DNA of 64,000 nt from Prolixibacteraceae bacterium UBA6029 (GTDB lineage Bacteria > Bacteroidota > Bacteroidia > Bacteroidales > Prolixibacteraceae). The notes under the pieces were generated by a model, which saw only the letters and a program-made list of their open reading frames with translations, searched no databases and was not told the DNA's origin. A program made the position numbers and the translations under genes. Positions 7,950 through 15,889 of this stretch are shown in pieces (the first letter of the stretch is position 1; each line of letters begins with the position of its first letter). The DNA lies in assembly GCA_002429385.1 (NCBI GenBank), contig DIZL01000064.1, positions 8,997 through 72,996 on the forward strand. The letters run 5' to 3'.

Positions 7950-8395
7950 TGTCGGAAGTTATGGAAAAAGTCAATGTCAATTTTCAGATAAAGGGTATAG
8001 AATTGCTGGAAATCAATTTGAAACACATCCAAATTCCGTTAAACCCGGAAAGAGTGTATAATTTCAGCATTACTATTGAACAACGAATCAATAATGAAGA
8101 AAAACTGGTCAGTGTGATTACTTCAATTGATGTCATTCATGAACAAGATCAGCAATGTCATGCCTCAATCAAAACCAGTGTCATTTTTTTAATCGGGAAT
8201 TTGCAGGACTTTATTACCCCCAATACCAGTCAGGTTACTTTACCTGATCAATTCATCGTCACCTTAAATTCCATCTCACTTTCCACCACCCGTGGAATCA
8301 TGTTCTCCAGCTTTAAAGGCACCTTCATGCATAATGCGTTTTTGCCAATCATTAATCCAGTGGATTTTGTAACAAAAAAACAAAATATGGAATAG
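7949..8395 (+). CDS. SecB-like chaperone linked to a toxin-antitoxin pair
   Basis: A 148-residue protein that reads like a diverged SecB. It has an N-terminal beta strand region (FQIKGIELLEINL), a long central beta sheet and a C-terminal segment, STTRGIMFSSFKGTFMHNA followed by FLPIINPVDF, which matches the conserved end of SecB-like proteins. Its start overlaps the antitoxin stop by one base, indicating coupling. In the known tripartite systems the chaperone binds the antitoxin tail and protects it from aggregation and proteolysis. Here it most likely does the same rather than general export. SecB itself is mainly a proteobacterial export chaperone, which supports a dedicated role. Confidence 0.75.
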   Translation: MSEVMEKVNVNFQIKGIELLEINLKHIQIPLNPERVYNFSITIEQRINNEEKLVSVITSIDVIHEQDQQCHASIKTSVIFLIGNLQDFITPNTSQVTLPDQFIVTLNSISLSTTRGIMFSSFKGTFMHNAFLPIINPVDFVTKKQNME

Positions 8396-8561
8396 GGTAA
8401 CTGCAAAAGAGGTAGGAACATCTTCATCTTACATTACACAACTTTTCCGTGGCGATAAAATAATAAACATGATTACCCTGGCTAAGTTTCAAAAAGCATT
8501 AGGACTGGAATTTGAAATTACTGAGAAGAGATCAGAAAAGCAAATGACAGCTTCAAATTAA
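8388..8561 (+). pseudogene. Fragment of an HTH (Xre-type) antitoxin-like gene
   Basis: A start-less frame overlapping the end of the SecB-like gene reads VTAKEVGTSSSYITQLFRG, then NMITLAKFQKALGLEFEIT, and stops at 8559-8561. This is the second half of an Xre-type helix-turn-helix domain with a short tail. It resembles the antitoxin encoded just upstream (both have an Ixx[LW][FL]xG recognition helix followed by a helix ending in LG[IL]). It is probably the remnant of a paralogous antitoxin whose first half has been lost. Confidence 0.6.
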
Positions 8562-8567
8562 TTACCT

Positions 8568-8684
8568 TTCCCTGAATTGTGATGACTGCGGAAGTTGAGG
8601 AAGTTGAGGAAACTGCGGAAGATTTGAAGCGCTCAAACTGGAAGGTAAACCACATTTCAACAAAAAATCCTTTATTTTCAATTG
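8568..8684 (+). repeat. Direct repeat, copy B (about 115 bp)
   Basis: Second copy of the repeat at 6551-6664, same orientation. Shared blocks include TTCCCTGAATT, GCGGAAGTTGAGGAAG words, GGAAGGTAAACC and ATCCTTTATTTTC. The copies differ mostly in the number of GGAAGTTGA / GGAAACTGC words. Confidence 0.7.
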
Positions 8685-8763
8685 AATTGAAAAGTCAGCT
8701 ACGCAAAATACTGCACATATACGCATAATTAACTGATCTATTGCACGTTAAATCAATAGTACT

Positions 8764-8771
8764 TACCTTTG
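8764..8771 (+). promoter_or_regulatory. Possible -7 box (TACCTTTG) for the DUF6266 gene
   Basis: TACCTTTG fits TAnnTTTG and lies about 90 bp before the start at 8862. No -33 TTTG is seen at the expected distance. The rest of the 8685-8861 gap shows nothing recognisable. Confidence 0.3.
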
Positions 8772-8861
8772 ATCTAAGCAAAGACGAAGAAGGAATAACA
8801 CGCGTAAAGTCCAACCGGTATCTGAGCAAAACAGATTATTCACATTTTAAATTTCAGTATC

Positions 8862-9503
8862 ATGAGTACCATAAAACAAGGTATCTTAGGTGGATTCTCC
8901 GGTAAAACGGGAACAGTCATCGGTAGTAGCTGGAAAGGCATCTCGGTTATGCGTGGAATAGCCCCCAGCGTTGCACAACCCAATACGGAGGCACAGCTCA
9001 ATCAAAGGGCAAAGTTTTCTATAGTGGGCAAGTTCTTACGTCCTCTTATTCCCTTTCTGCGGATAGGGTTTAGAAGCCAGGCAGTAAAAATGTCGGGTTT
9101 CAATGCAGCCATGTCGTACAACCTGGAGTATGCCCTTACGGGTACATATCCTGCTTACGACATCGACTTTTCGAAAGCGCTGGTCAGCCAGGGCACTCTT
9201 CCCGGGGCCTTAAACCCCGAAGTAACCTCCTCAACGGCAGGCGAAGTTGAATACAGCTGGGAAGATAATTCAGACGATACCAACGCCTCTGAAAGCGACA
9301 AGGTCTTACTGGTAGTGTATAACCCGGTGAAGAAAAAGGCGGTTACGATCGTAGGTGGCAACACCCGCATCAGTGGCAGCCAGTCGGTCACTCTTCCTTC
9401 TTCTTTCACTGGCGATGAAGTGCAGTGCTACATTTCCTTCGGAACGCCTACACAGTCGGTTGTCTCCAACAGCGAGTTCGCAGGCGGGATAATCGTATCG
9501 TAG
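8862..9503 (+). CDS. DUF6266-family protein
   Basis: A 213-residue protein. The N terminus (KQGILGGFSGKTGTVIGSSW, about residues 5-24) with the following PSVAQPNTEAQLNQRAKF segment is characteristic of DUF6266, a family of unknown function found in Bacteroidota, often in several copies. There is no signal peptide or membrane segment. The C-terminal half looks like an all-beta domain. Base composition is more GC-rich than the surrounding accessory DNA, suggesting separate origin. A terminator hairpin follows at 9528. Confidence 0.75.
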   Translation: MSTIKQGILGGFSGKTGTVIGSSWKGISVMRGIAPSVAQPNTEAQLNQRAKFSIVGKFLRPLIPFLRIGFRSQAVKMSGFNAAMSYNLEYALTGTYPAYDIDFSKALVSQGTLPGALNPEVTSSTAGEVEYSWEDNSDDTNASESDKVLLVVYNPVKKKAVTIVGGNTRISGSQSVTLPSSFTGDEVQCYISFGTPTQSVVSNSEFAGGIIVS

Positions 9504-9527
9504 CCGGAAAAGGAAATCAACTCTCTT

Positions 9528-9558
9528 AAAAACCGCTCTCTTGATGGGGGCGGTTTTT
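9528..9558 (+). terminator. Intrinsic terminator after the DUF6266 gene
   Basis: A stem AAAACCGC / GCGGTTTT with a 13-base loop is followed by a T-rich end, 25 bp after the stop codon. Confidence 0.75.
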
Positions 9559-9828
9559 CAGGAGTAAAATGCGTTCTTTGACATATTGAATAATACAAAT
9601 TTCACGGATTAAGACGGATTACACGAATGAGGAATGAGGAATGAGGAACAGTCAAAGTGTGGCTGGACGAGCAACGCAAACAGTGCCAAGATCGAAGCCA
9701 TACTTGTCTTTTCCAGGATGTAGTGATCAAAAGAAGGAAAAAAGGTTGCCATTTTTGACAACCTAATCCTTATTCGGTACAAAATTCAGTACGAATACTT
9801 GTAAGCTATTGATTATGTGATATTAATG

Positions 9829-9902
9829 TCGGGGTAGCCGGATTTGAACCGACGACTTCGTCGTCCCGAACGACGCGCGCTACCGGGCTGCGCTATACCC
9901 CG
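9829..9902 (-). tRNA. tRNA-Pro (anticodon CGG)
   Basis: The minus strand folds into a full cloverleaf. The acceptor stem is CGGGGTA paired with TACCCCG, the anticodon stem CGTCG / CGACG encloses loop TTCGGGA with anticodon CGG, and the T-loop is GGTTCGAATCC. Discriminator base A follows; CCA is not encoded. It would read CCG proline codons. It sits at the edge of the accessory region, a common integration point, but no attachment-site duplication is visible. Confidence 0.95.
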
Positions 9903-10570
9903 ATGTCTATTTAAATTTCTTACCTGTGTTTAATAATTAAGGTGCGATGAAAATAAAGAAATGACCTTCAAATCTAAAATATTCTGATAAAAATAATTCT
10001 TTTTAGTCAAAGAAAATCAATTATGGATATTTTTTTTATCAATATGCAATTTCCAAATTTACTAATCAAAATGAAAATAGAATCAACCGAAACATCACAA
10101 GAAAATGAGTTTCGCCTGAAGTTTTATCAGGTAAAGTCAAGATAAGGTAAATAAGGTTTGGTTTAGGGGATTCCCTACAAGAATATTATATAATCCCTAT
10201 TGATCGCATTTATATAAGCTATTCCCATTAAAAAGTAGCCGTTTCGAACCAAAGTTTGAAACGGCTCTTTCAATAATCCACACAATCAATTCACACGAAA
10301 AAAACCAATCACCACCTAATTGCGCTAAATAACTTGTTCTTTATAAACTCTACGAATCTTAAATCCCAACAAATTATATTCACTTCAAACCATTTATAAT
10401 AGAATATATTTCCTATTTATAACTTCATATCTAATGAGTTACAATATCTTAAACGTAATTGGGGAAAAAAGGTTTGAAAAATTAAGTATCGTTAGTATTT
10501 GGATTTTGAATTATGGGAGATGAAATTTTGCCTGAAAATCAATGGTAGAGCAGAAGCAGGTACAGGAGCA
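9903..10570. other. Gene-free stretch between tRNA-Pro and the arginine cluster
   Basis: No convincing gene. A 24-codon frame at 10070-10144 is too short to support. A hairpin at 10237-10266 (AGCCGTTTCGAA / TTTGAAACGGCT, followed by CTTT) could be a terminator, but no gene obviously feeds it. The sequence is AT-rich without other repeats. Confidence 0.5.
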
Positions 10571-10602
10571 AAAAAAATCCGGCTCAACTCTGAACCGGAT
10601 TT
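10571..10602 (-). terminator. Terminator of the arginine/proline cluster
   Basis: On the minus strand AAATCCGG pairs with CCGGATTT across a 12-base loop and is followed by a run of seven Ts, 20-50 bp after the argB stop. It probably ends the long minus-strand arg/pro transcript. Confidence 0.8.
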
Positions 10603-10620
10603 CCGTATGTTGTTTTTATA

Positions 10621-11400
10621 TCAATCCTCTTTCAAACTTAAGCGTGTTCCACGAGCCATGGAGATCAGGTTGGGGTTTGTAATCAGAACCTGACTGACCC
10701 CGTTTTTCATGGCGCTGAACCCGTTATCGAGCTTTGGGATCATACCTTCTTTGATGATTCCTTCGGATTGCAATTCTTTAAACCGGTCATAACTTAATTC
10801 AGAAATTACTGAGTTTTCGTCATCAGGATTTAGTAAAACTCCCTTTTTCTCGAAGCAGTAGAATAGATTAACCGTGTAGTAGTTCGACAATTCGATAGCC
10901 AGATCGGCGGCAATGGTATCTGCATTGGTATTGAGCAACTGTCCATGTGAATCGTGTGTAATAGGGGCCATTACCGGAACAACTTCCTCATTTAGTAATA
11001 ACCTTAATTCTGAAGTGTTTACTCCCATGATGTCGCCAACAAAGCCGTAATCGATGTCTTTTACCGGTCTTTTAACTGCACGGATTACATTCAGGTCGGC
11101 TCCGGTCAATCCGATGGAATTGCATCCCCGGGCCTGCAATCCTGCAACAATATTTTTGTTGACCAGGCCGGCATAAACCATTGTGACAACTTCCAGCGTA
11201 GCTTCGTCTGTTATGCGTCGGCCGTCAATAATCCGGGTTTCAATTCCTAATTTTTCAGCCAGAGTAGTAGCCAACCGACCACCACCGTGGACCAGGATAC
11301 GTTTACCCCGAATCTGTGCAAACTGGTTCAGCAAAAGGTCGAGTGATTCTTTTTCTTCAACGACTTTTCCGCCAACTTTAACAATGGTCAATCTTTCCAT
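10621..11400 (-). CDS. argB: N-acylglutamate kinase (ArgB)
   Basis: A 259-residue amino-acid kinase. It phosphorylates the gamma-carboxyl of N-acylglutamate with ATP, the second step of arginine synthesis. Visible signatures: the nucleotide-binding KVGGK at 8-12, HGGGR at 38-42, LTGADLN near 118 and a C-terminal MIPKLDN lysine segment. Length is normal. Because the carbamoyltransferase next door has the succinylornithine-specific proline, the substrate here is probably N-succinylglutamate rather than N-acetylglutamate (inference from the Bacteroides pathway). It is the last gene of the cluster and is followed by a terminator. Confidence 0.93.
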   Translation of the reverse strand: MERLTIVKVGGKVVEEKESLDLLLNQFAQIRGKRILVHGGGRLATTLAEKLGIETRIIDGRRITDEATLEVVTMVYAGLVNKNIVAGLQARGCNSIGLTGADLNVIRAVKRPVKDIDYGFVGDIMGVNTSELRLLLNEEVVPVMAPITHDSHGQLLNTNADTIAADLAIELSNYYTVNLFYCFEKKGVLLNPDDENSVISELSYDRFKELQSEGIIKEGMIPKLDNGFSAMKNGVSQVLITNPNLISMARGTRLSLKED

Positions 11401-11498
11401 AAAACCTCTATTATTTACGATTTAACGATTTACAATTTACGATTTAATTTTGCTCAATCCAAAATAGTAAATCGTAAATTGAGAAATGGCCAATGTGT
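11401..11498. repeat. AT-rich word repeat between argF' and argB
   Basis: The gap consists of repeated words of the type ACGATTTA, ACAATTTA and AATCGTAAATTG, some in inverted orientation (11412-11440 against 11466-11482). It can fold on itself, but has no T-run like a terminator. Confidence 0.5.
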
Positions 11499-12449
11499 TT
11501 ATTTCAACTCGTCCAAAATCATTTTCAATACGGCCTGAGCAGAATACAAACGGTTTTCAGCTTCCTGAATCACGATTGAATTTGGTCCGTCAATCACTTC
11601 ATCTGTCACGATCATATTTCGGCGTACAGGTAGGCAATGCATAAATCTGGCATTGTCTGTAACAGCCATTTGACGGTCAGATACGGTCCATGAACGATCT
11701 TTAGACAAGATTTTCCCGTAATCGGTGTATGAAGCCCAGTTTTTTGCATATATGAAATCAGCGCCTTCAAAAGCCTTCATCTGGTCATATTCAGGTTTCA
11801 GGTCACCCATAAATTCGGGGGCCAGTTCATAACCTTCCGGATGGGTAACAACCAATTCGTAATCCGTTTGACGCATCCATTCCACAAACGAGTTGGGAAC
11901 GGCTTGCGGCAATGCGCGGGGGTGCGGTGCCCAACTTAAAACGACTTTGGGTCGTTCTTTGGTCTTGAATTCCTCAATGGTCAGATGGTCGGCAAAAGAT
12001 TGAAGCGGATGACGGGTTGCAGCTTCCATACTTACTACCGGAACGCCTGAATAATCAACAAATTGTTGTATGATTTTCTCTTCATAATCGTCTGCCTTAT
12101 TTTCGAATTTGGCAAAGGAGCGAACACCAATAATATCGCAGTAACGACCGATAACCGGAACTGCCTCACGGATATGTTCAGGTTTGTCGCCATCCATGAT
12201 CACACCCAATTCTGTTTCGAGTTTCCAGCCGCCTTCGTTGATGTCGAAAACTATCACGTTCATTCCCAGGTTTAATCCGGCTTTTTGGGTGCTTAAACGG
12301 GTACGAAGGCTGGAATTAAAGAAAACCAACAGAAGTGTTTTGTTTTTACCTAAGTCCTGATATTTATATGGCGATTGCTTGATTTCAAAAGCAAGTTTCA
12401 AAGCGCAATCCAGATTTTCAAGGTCATGAACTGATGTAAAGTGTTTCAT
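11499..12449 (-). CDS. argF': N-succinyl-L-ornithine carbamoyltransferase
   Basis: A 316-residue transcarbamylase that transfers the carbamoyl group of carbamoyl phosphate to the N-acylated ornithine. Carbamoyl-phosphate motif SLRTR is at 47-51, the HPLQSFAD motif is near 147 and HCLPVRR is near 272. The specificity-determining position is Pro90 in MDGDKPEH, the residue of the characterised Bacteroides fragilis succinylornithine enzyme; acetylornithine enzymes such as that of Xanthomonas have Glu there. So the arginine pathway here very likely runs on succinylated intermediates. It lies between proA and argB in the minus-strand cluster. Confidence 0.93.
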   Translation of the reverse strand: MKHFTSVHDLENLDCALKLAFEIKQSPYKYQDLGKNKTLLLVFFNSSLRTRLSTQKAGLNLGMNVIVFDINEGGWKLETELGVIMDGDKPEHIREAVPVIGRYCDIIGVRSFAKFENKADDYEEKIIQQFVDYSGVPVVSMEAATRHPLQSFADHLTIEEFKTKERPKVVLSWAPHPRALPQAVPNSFVEWMRQTDYELVVTHPEGYELAPEFMGDLKPEYDQMKAFEGADFIYAKNWASYTDYGKILSKDRSWTVSDRQMAVTDNARFMHCLPVRRNMIVTDEVIDGPNSIVIQEAENRLYSAQAVLKMILDELK

Positions 12450-12585
12450 TGAAGGGTAATATTTATCTGAAAATAGATTTATTTTATTGTATCTCAGCTG
12501 ATTGATTCGTATTTATTTATTGCTTAAAGATAAGTCTATTTTTTTATCCGGAAATGACTTTTGCTTCTTTAGACCTCATTTGCCA

Positions 12586-13836
12586 TTATTTCTGCCTGAT
12601 TTGACCGTCACCCTCAATAATCCATTTGTAGCTTGTCAGTTCTTCTAAAGCCATAGGGCCCCTGGCATGCAGTTTTTGGGTAGAAATGCCTATTTCAGCC
12701 CCCAATCCGAATTGTGCGCCATCGGTAAATGCGGTGGAGGCATTACAGTATACAGCAGCAGCATCAACTGATTTCCGGAATATCTCCAACGCAACTACAT
12801 TTTCGGATACAATGGCTTCAGAGTGTTTGGAACTATAAAGGGCAATGTGATCCAGTGCTTCATCAAGATCGGAAACTGTTTTAACTGACATTTTATAGGA
12901 GAGAAATTCAGTGCCGAATGATTCTCCCGTTGCATGTTCAAGCAGTCGTGAAGGATATTTACCTTCCAATGCCGGATAGGCTTTTTCGTCGGCATAAATT
13001 ACAACGTTACTTTCAGGAAGCAGTTTAGTCAATTCAGGCAAATCATTTAACCTTTTCTCATGAATAATCAGACAGTCAAGTGCATTGCAAACACTTGGGC
13101 GACGGGTTTTTGCATTGTTCACAATCGCCTGTCCCTTGGCTGCATCACCAAACTCGTCGAAATAGGTATGGCAGATTCCTGCGCCGGTTTCAATCACAGG
13201 GATAGTTGAATTTTCGCGCACAAAATTAATCAGGCTTTGCGAACCTCGTGGGATAATCAGGTCGACCAAACCATGTGCGTGTAAAAGTTCATTGGTAGCT
13301 TCACGGTCATTGGGAAGAAGAGACAGTATATTCTCATCCAGTTCATGTTTTCGGAGTACTTCCCGAATGACTTTTACAATGGCTATGTTTGAATCGCCAG
13401 CATCACTTCCACCCTTTAAAACACAGGCATTTCCTGATTTCAGGCACAATGAAAACACATCAAATGTCACATTTGGCCGGGCTTCATAGATGATACCGAT
13501 TACTCCAAATGGCACAGTTATTTTCTTTATCTGAAGGCCATTTGGACGGGTAGTCTGGCTTAGAACGCGGGCAAGAGGTGAGGGGAGAGAGGCAACATTG
13601 CTGATGTCTGAAGCAATTCCTTTGATCCGTTCAGCAGTGAGCATCAAACGGTCATGTTTTGGATCAGCAGGATCCATCCGGCTCAGATCTTTGGCATTTT
13701 CCTGAAGGATAAATGCAGTATTTTCGATGGCTGCCGAAGCGATATCTTCCAAAACCGTATTTATCTTTTCAACTGAAACAAGGTTTAATTTTCTGCTGGC
13801 TTTCAGAACCAGTCCAAGTTGTTCTTTTACTTTCAT
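12586..13836 (-). CDS. proA: Gamma-glutamyl phosphate reductase (ProA)
   Basis: A 416-residue NADPH-dependent aldehyde-dehydrogenase-fold enzyme that reduces gamma-glutamyl phosphate to glutamate semialdehyde, step two of proline synthesis. The catalytic cysteine is in RRPSVCNALD (Cys near 250), and the YEARPNVTFD segment near 117 is typical. Length is that of the family. It follows proB and proC on the same strand. The 136-bp gap before it contains a GC-rich CCCCCTTCC / GGAAGGGGG inverted repeat, so transcription may be modulated there. Confidence 0.96.
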   Translation of the reverse strand: MKVKEQLGLVLKASRKLNLVSVEKINTVLEDIASAAIENTAFILQENAKDLSRMDPADPKHDRLMLTAERIKGIASDISNVASLPSPLARVLSQTTRPNGLQIKKITVPFGVIGIIYEARPNVTFDVFSLCLKSGNACVLKGGSDAGDSNIAIVKVIREVLRKHELDENILSLLPNDREATNELLHAHGLVDLIIPRGSQSLINFVRENSTIPVIETGAGICHTYFDEFGDAAKGQAIVNNAKTRRPSVCNALDCLIIHEKRLNDLPELTKLLPESNVVIYADEKAYPALEGKYPSRLLEHATGESFGTEFLSYKMSVKTVSDLDEALDHIALYSSKHSEAIVSENVVALEIFRKSVDAAAVYCNASTAFTDGAQFGLGAEIGISTQKLHARGPMALEELTSYKWIIEGDGQIRQK

Positions 13837-13853
13837 AACTTTTTAATATAAAG

Positions 13854-13879
13854 CCCCCTTCCATTGGGGGGGAAGGGGG
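13854..13879. repeat. GC-rich inverted repeat between proB and proA
   Basis: CCCCCTTCC faces GGAAGGGGG across 8 bases in the 136-bp proB-proA gap. There is no T-run, so termination is doubtful; it stands out against the AT-rich surroundings. Confidence 0.5.
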
Positions 13880-13972
13880 AATATAACTCAGGAATTTGTT
13901 GCCAGGTAAGAGGCAATTATCAAGGGGTCTATCAAAAGGTGTAAGTACTCAAATCCCGAGTCAATATTTTTA

Positions 13973-15091
13973 TCATTCCATAATGTACAAATAATCGTAA
14001 TGAACTATCGCCTTTTTGTTTTTATTTCCCTTGTATTTTTCAGCTTTTTCTGAATTGTAATCAACCTTTCCAATTCCGATAAGCTGTCCACTTTCATCGG
14101 TAATTTTCACCAAATCTCCTTTTTCAAATGTTCCTTCGACAGATACTAATCCAACAGGTAAAAGACTCGAAGCCTTGCTTGACAGAAGTGCATTTTTGGC
14201 TCCTTCGTTAACCACTAATTCACCTTTGGCAAAACTTTCGGAATACGATATCCATTTCTTTACATTCGATGATCTTTTCTTCTCAGAGATAAAAGTAGTA
14301 TGAATGATTTCCACTTCCGGATTCATGATCCGGAGAAGCGTATTCTCTTTCATCCCATTGGCAATATGAACATTAATTCCACCTTTGGCCACTTTTTTTG
14401 CAATGTGGTATTTGGTCAGCATCCCACCACGTCCGAAGCTTGATTTATTGGTTGAAATAGCTTCATTCAGCGGTTTGCTTTTGTTCGTAATTTCGCGAAT
14501 TACTTTCGATTCAGGCATTTCGGGTGAACCGTCGTAAATTCCGTCAATGTTGCTAAGAATGATCAATGCTTCCGATTCTTCCATCGAGGCAATCAACCCT
14601 GACAGTTCATCGTTGTCGGTGAACATCAGCTCGGTAACCGAGATTGTATCATTCTCATTTACAATAGGTATAACCTTGTTTTCAATCAAGGTCGAAATAC
14701 AGTTTTTCATGTTCAGATAATGCACCCGGTCGCTGAAATTTTCCTTGGTGGTGAGTACTTGTGCACATGATATTTCATATTTCCGGAATGCCTCGGCATA
14801 ACTGTTGATCATTTTTACCTGACCAACTGCCGACCACAATTGCCGTGCTGAAACGGTATCCAGCTTCTTGCCGTTCCCTATTTCACCACGCCCTGCTGCA
14901 ACTGCACCCGACGATACCAGCACGATTTCAACACCATTCTGATGCAGAAATGCAATCTGGTCGACCAAATGCGAAATATTGGCATCATTTAAGGTGCCAT
15001 CCGACTTGGTGAGAACGTTACTGCCCACTTTGACCGTAATCTTTTTATATCGTAAATTGGTTTCCAAAACAGTTAAATTATCCTTTTTCAA
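13973..15091 (-). CDS. proB: Glutamate 5-kinase (ProB) with PUA domain
   Basis: A 372-residue enzyme that phosphorylates glutamate at the gamma position, the first and feedback-controlled step of proline synthesis. Residues about 15-260 are the amino-acid kinase domain (VKVGSN near 21, SSGAVAAGR near 60, NENDTIS near 145, FGRGGM near 219). Residues about 280-372 form a C-terminal PUA domain, as in the long bacterial ProB. The start at 15091 overlaps proC by 14 bp; a slightly later start cannot be excluded. Confidence 0.95.
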   Translation of the reverse strand: MKKDNLTVLETNLRYKKITVKVGSNVLTKSDGTLNDANISHLVDQIAFLHQNGVEIVLVSSGAVAAGRGEIGNGKKLDTVSARQLWSAVGQVKMINSYAEAFRKYEISCAQVLTTKENFSDRVHYLNMKNCISTLIENKVIPIVNENDTISVTELMFTDNDELSGLIASMEESEALIILSNIDGIYDGSPEMPESKVIREITNKSKPLNEAISTNKSSFGRGGMLTKYHIAKKVAKGGINVHIANGMKENTLLRIMNPEVEIIHTTFISEKKRSSNVKKWISYSESFAKGELVVNEGAKNALLSSKASSLLPVGLVSVEGTFEKGDLVKITDESGQLIGIGKVDYNSEKAEKYKGNKNKKAIVHYDYLYIME

Positions 15092-15875
15092 TTTTGTTGA
15101 AAGAGGCGATTAACCCCTGAATCAGCGATGAACTGAATCCTTTGTGCTCCATTTCGTTTAACCCGGTAATGGTGATTCCGCGGGGTGTTGTCACTTTATC
15201 AATCTCCTGTTCCGGATGTCTTCCTGATTCAAGAATAAGTCCGGTAGCGCCTTTTACGGTCTGAGCAGTAATGAATTGAGCCATTTCAGCTCCAAATCCA
15301 ATTTCAATTCCGCCTTGCATGGCAGCACGCATATAGCGCAAGGCAAATGCAATCCCGCATGATGCCAATACCGTAGCGGCAGCCATTAAATCTTCGGTAA
15401 TAATGGTCGCTTGTCCAAGCTGATCAAAAATATGAAGTACCTGGTTGCGTAACTCTTCTGATTTCACATTGGTCGAAATCAAGGTCATTGATTCCCTGAT
15501 CGCAATAGCAGTATTTGGCATAGCCCTGAATATTTGAACTTCAGAACCGGCAGATTCTTCCAGCTTATCCAATCCGATACCGGCAACCAGGGAAATTAAT
15601 ATCTGATTGGATTTTAGAATTGGTTTAATTTCTTCAATAATTGACAGAACCTGGTATGGCTTGATTGCAAGGATGATAATATCTGCATTACGTGAAGCTT
15701 CAATATTATCATTTGTAATTGTAACACCTTGCACCTTAAGGTCTTCAAGCAAGTTCAATTTTCGGCGGGTAACTGTGATCGCCGAAGGCTGAATCATCTT
15801 CGATTTGATCAATCCATGAGCAATTGCACTTCCAAGATTTCCTCCGCCGATGATAGTTATTTTCCGATCAATCAT
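15078..15875 (-). CDS. proC: Pyrroline-5-carboxylate reductase (ProC)
   Basis: A 265-residue NAD(P)H-dependent reductase that makes proline from pyrroline-5-carboxylate. N-terminal Rossmann motif IIGGGNLGSAIAHGL is at 8-22, and the conserved C-terminal segment TPRGITITGLNEMEHKGF near 228-245 matches the family (TPGGTT usually; here TPRGIT). It lies 14 bp downstream of argD and overlaps proB. The glutamate semialdehyde made by ProBA cyclises to its substrate, so the three pro genes together make the full route. Confidence 0.95.
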   Translation of the reverse strand: MIDRKITIIGGGNLGSAIAHGLIKSKMIQPSAITVTRRKLNLLEDLKVQGVTITNDNIEASRNADIIILAIKPYQVLSIIEEIKPILKSNQILISLVAGIGLDKLEESAGSEVQIFRAMPNTAIAIRESMTLISTNVKSEELRNQVLHIFDQLGQATIITEDLMAAATVLASCGIAFALRYMRAAMQGGIEIGFGAEMAQFITAQTVKGATGLILESGRHPEQEIDKVTTPRGITITGLNEMEHKGFSSSLIQGLIASFNKIEKG

Positions 15876-15889
15876 TTTGTTTGTATAAA

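Noticed and set aside
9829..9902. tRNA-Pro as attachment site of an integrated element
   Set aside because: No repeated 3' tRNA segment and no integrase gene are found in the window.
10070..10144. 24-codon open frame downstream of the tRNA
   Set aside because: Too short, without promoter or family similarity.
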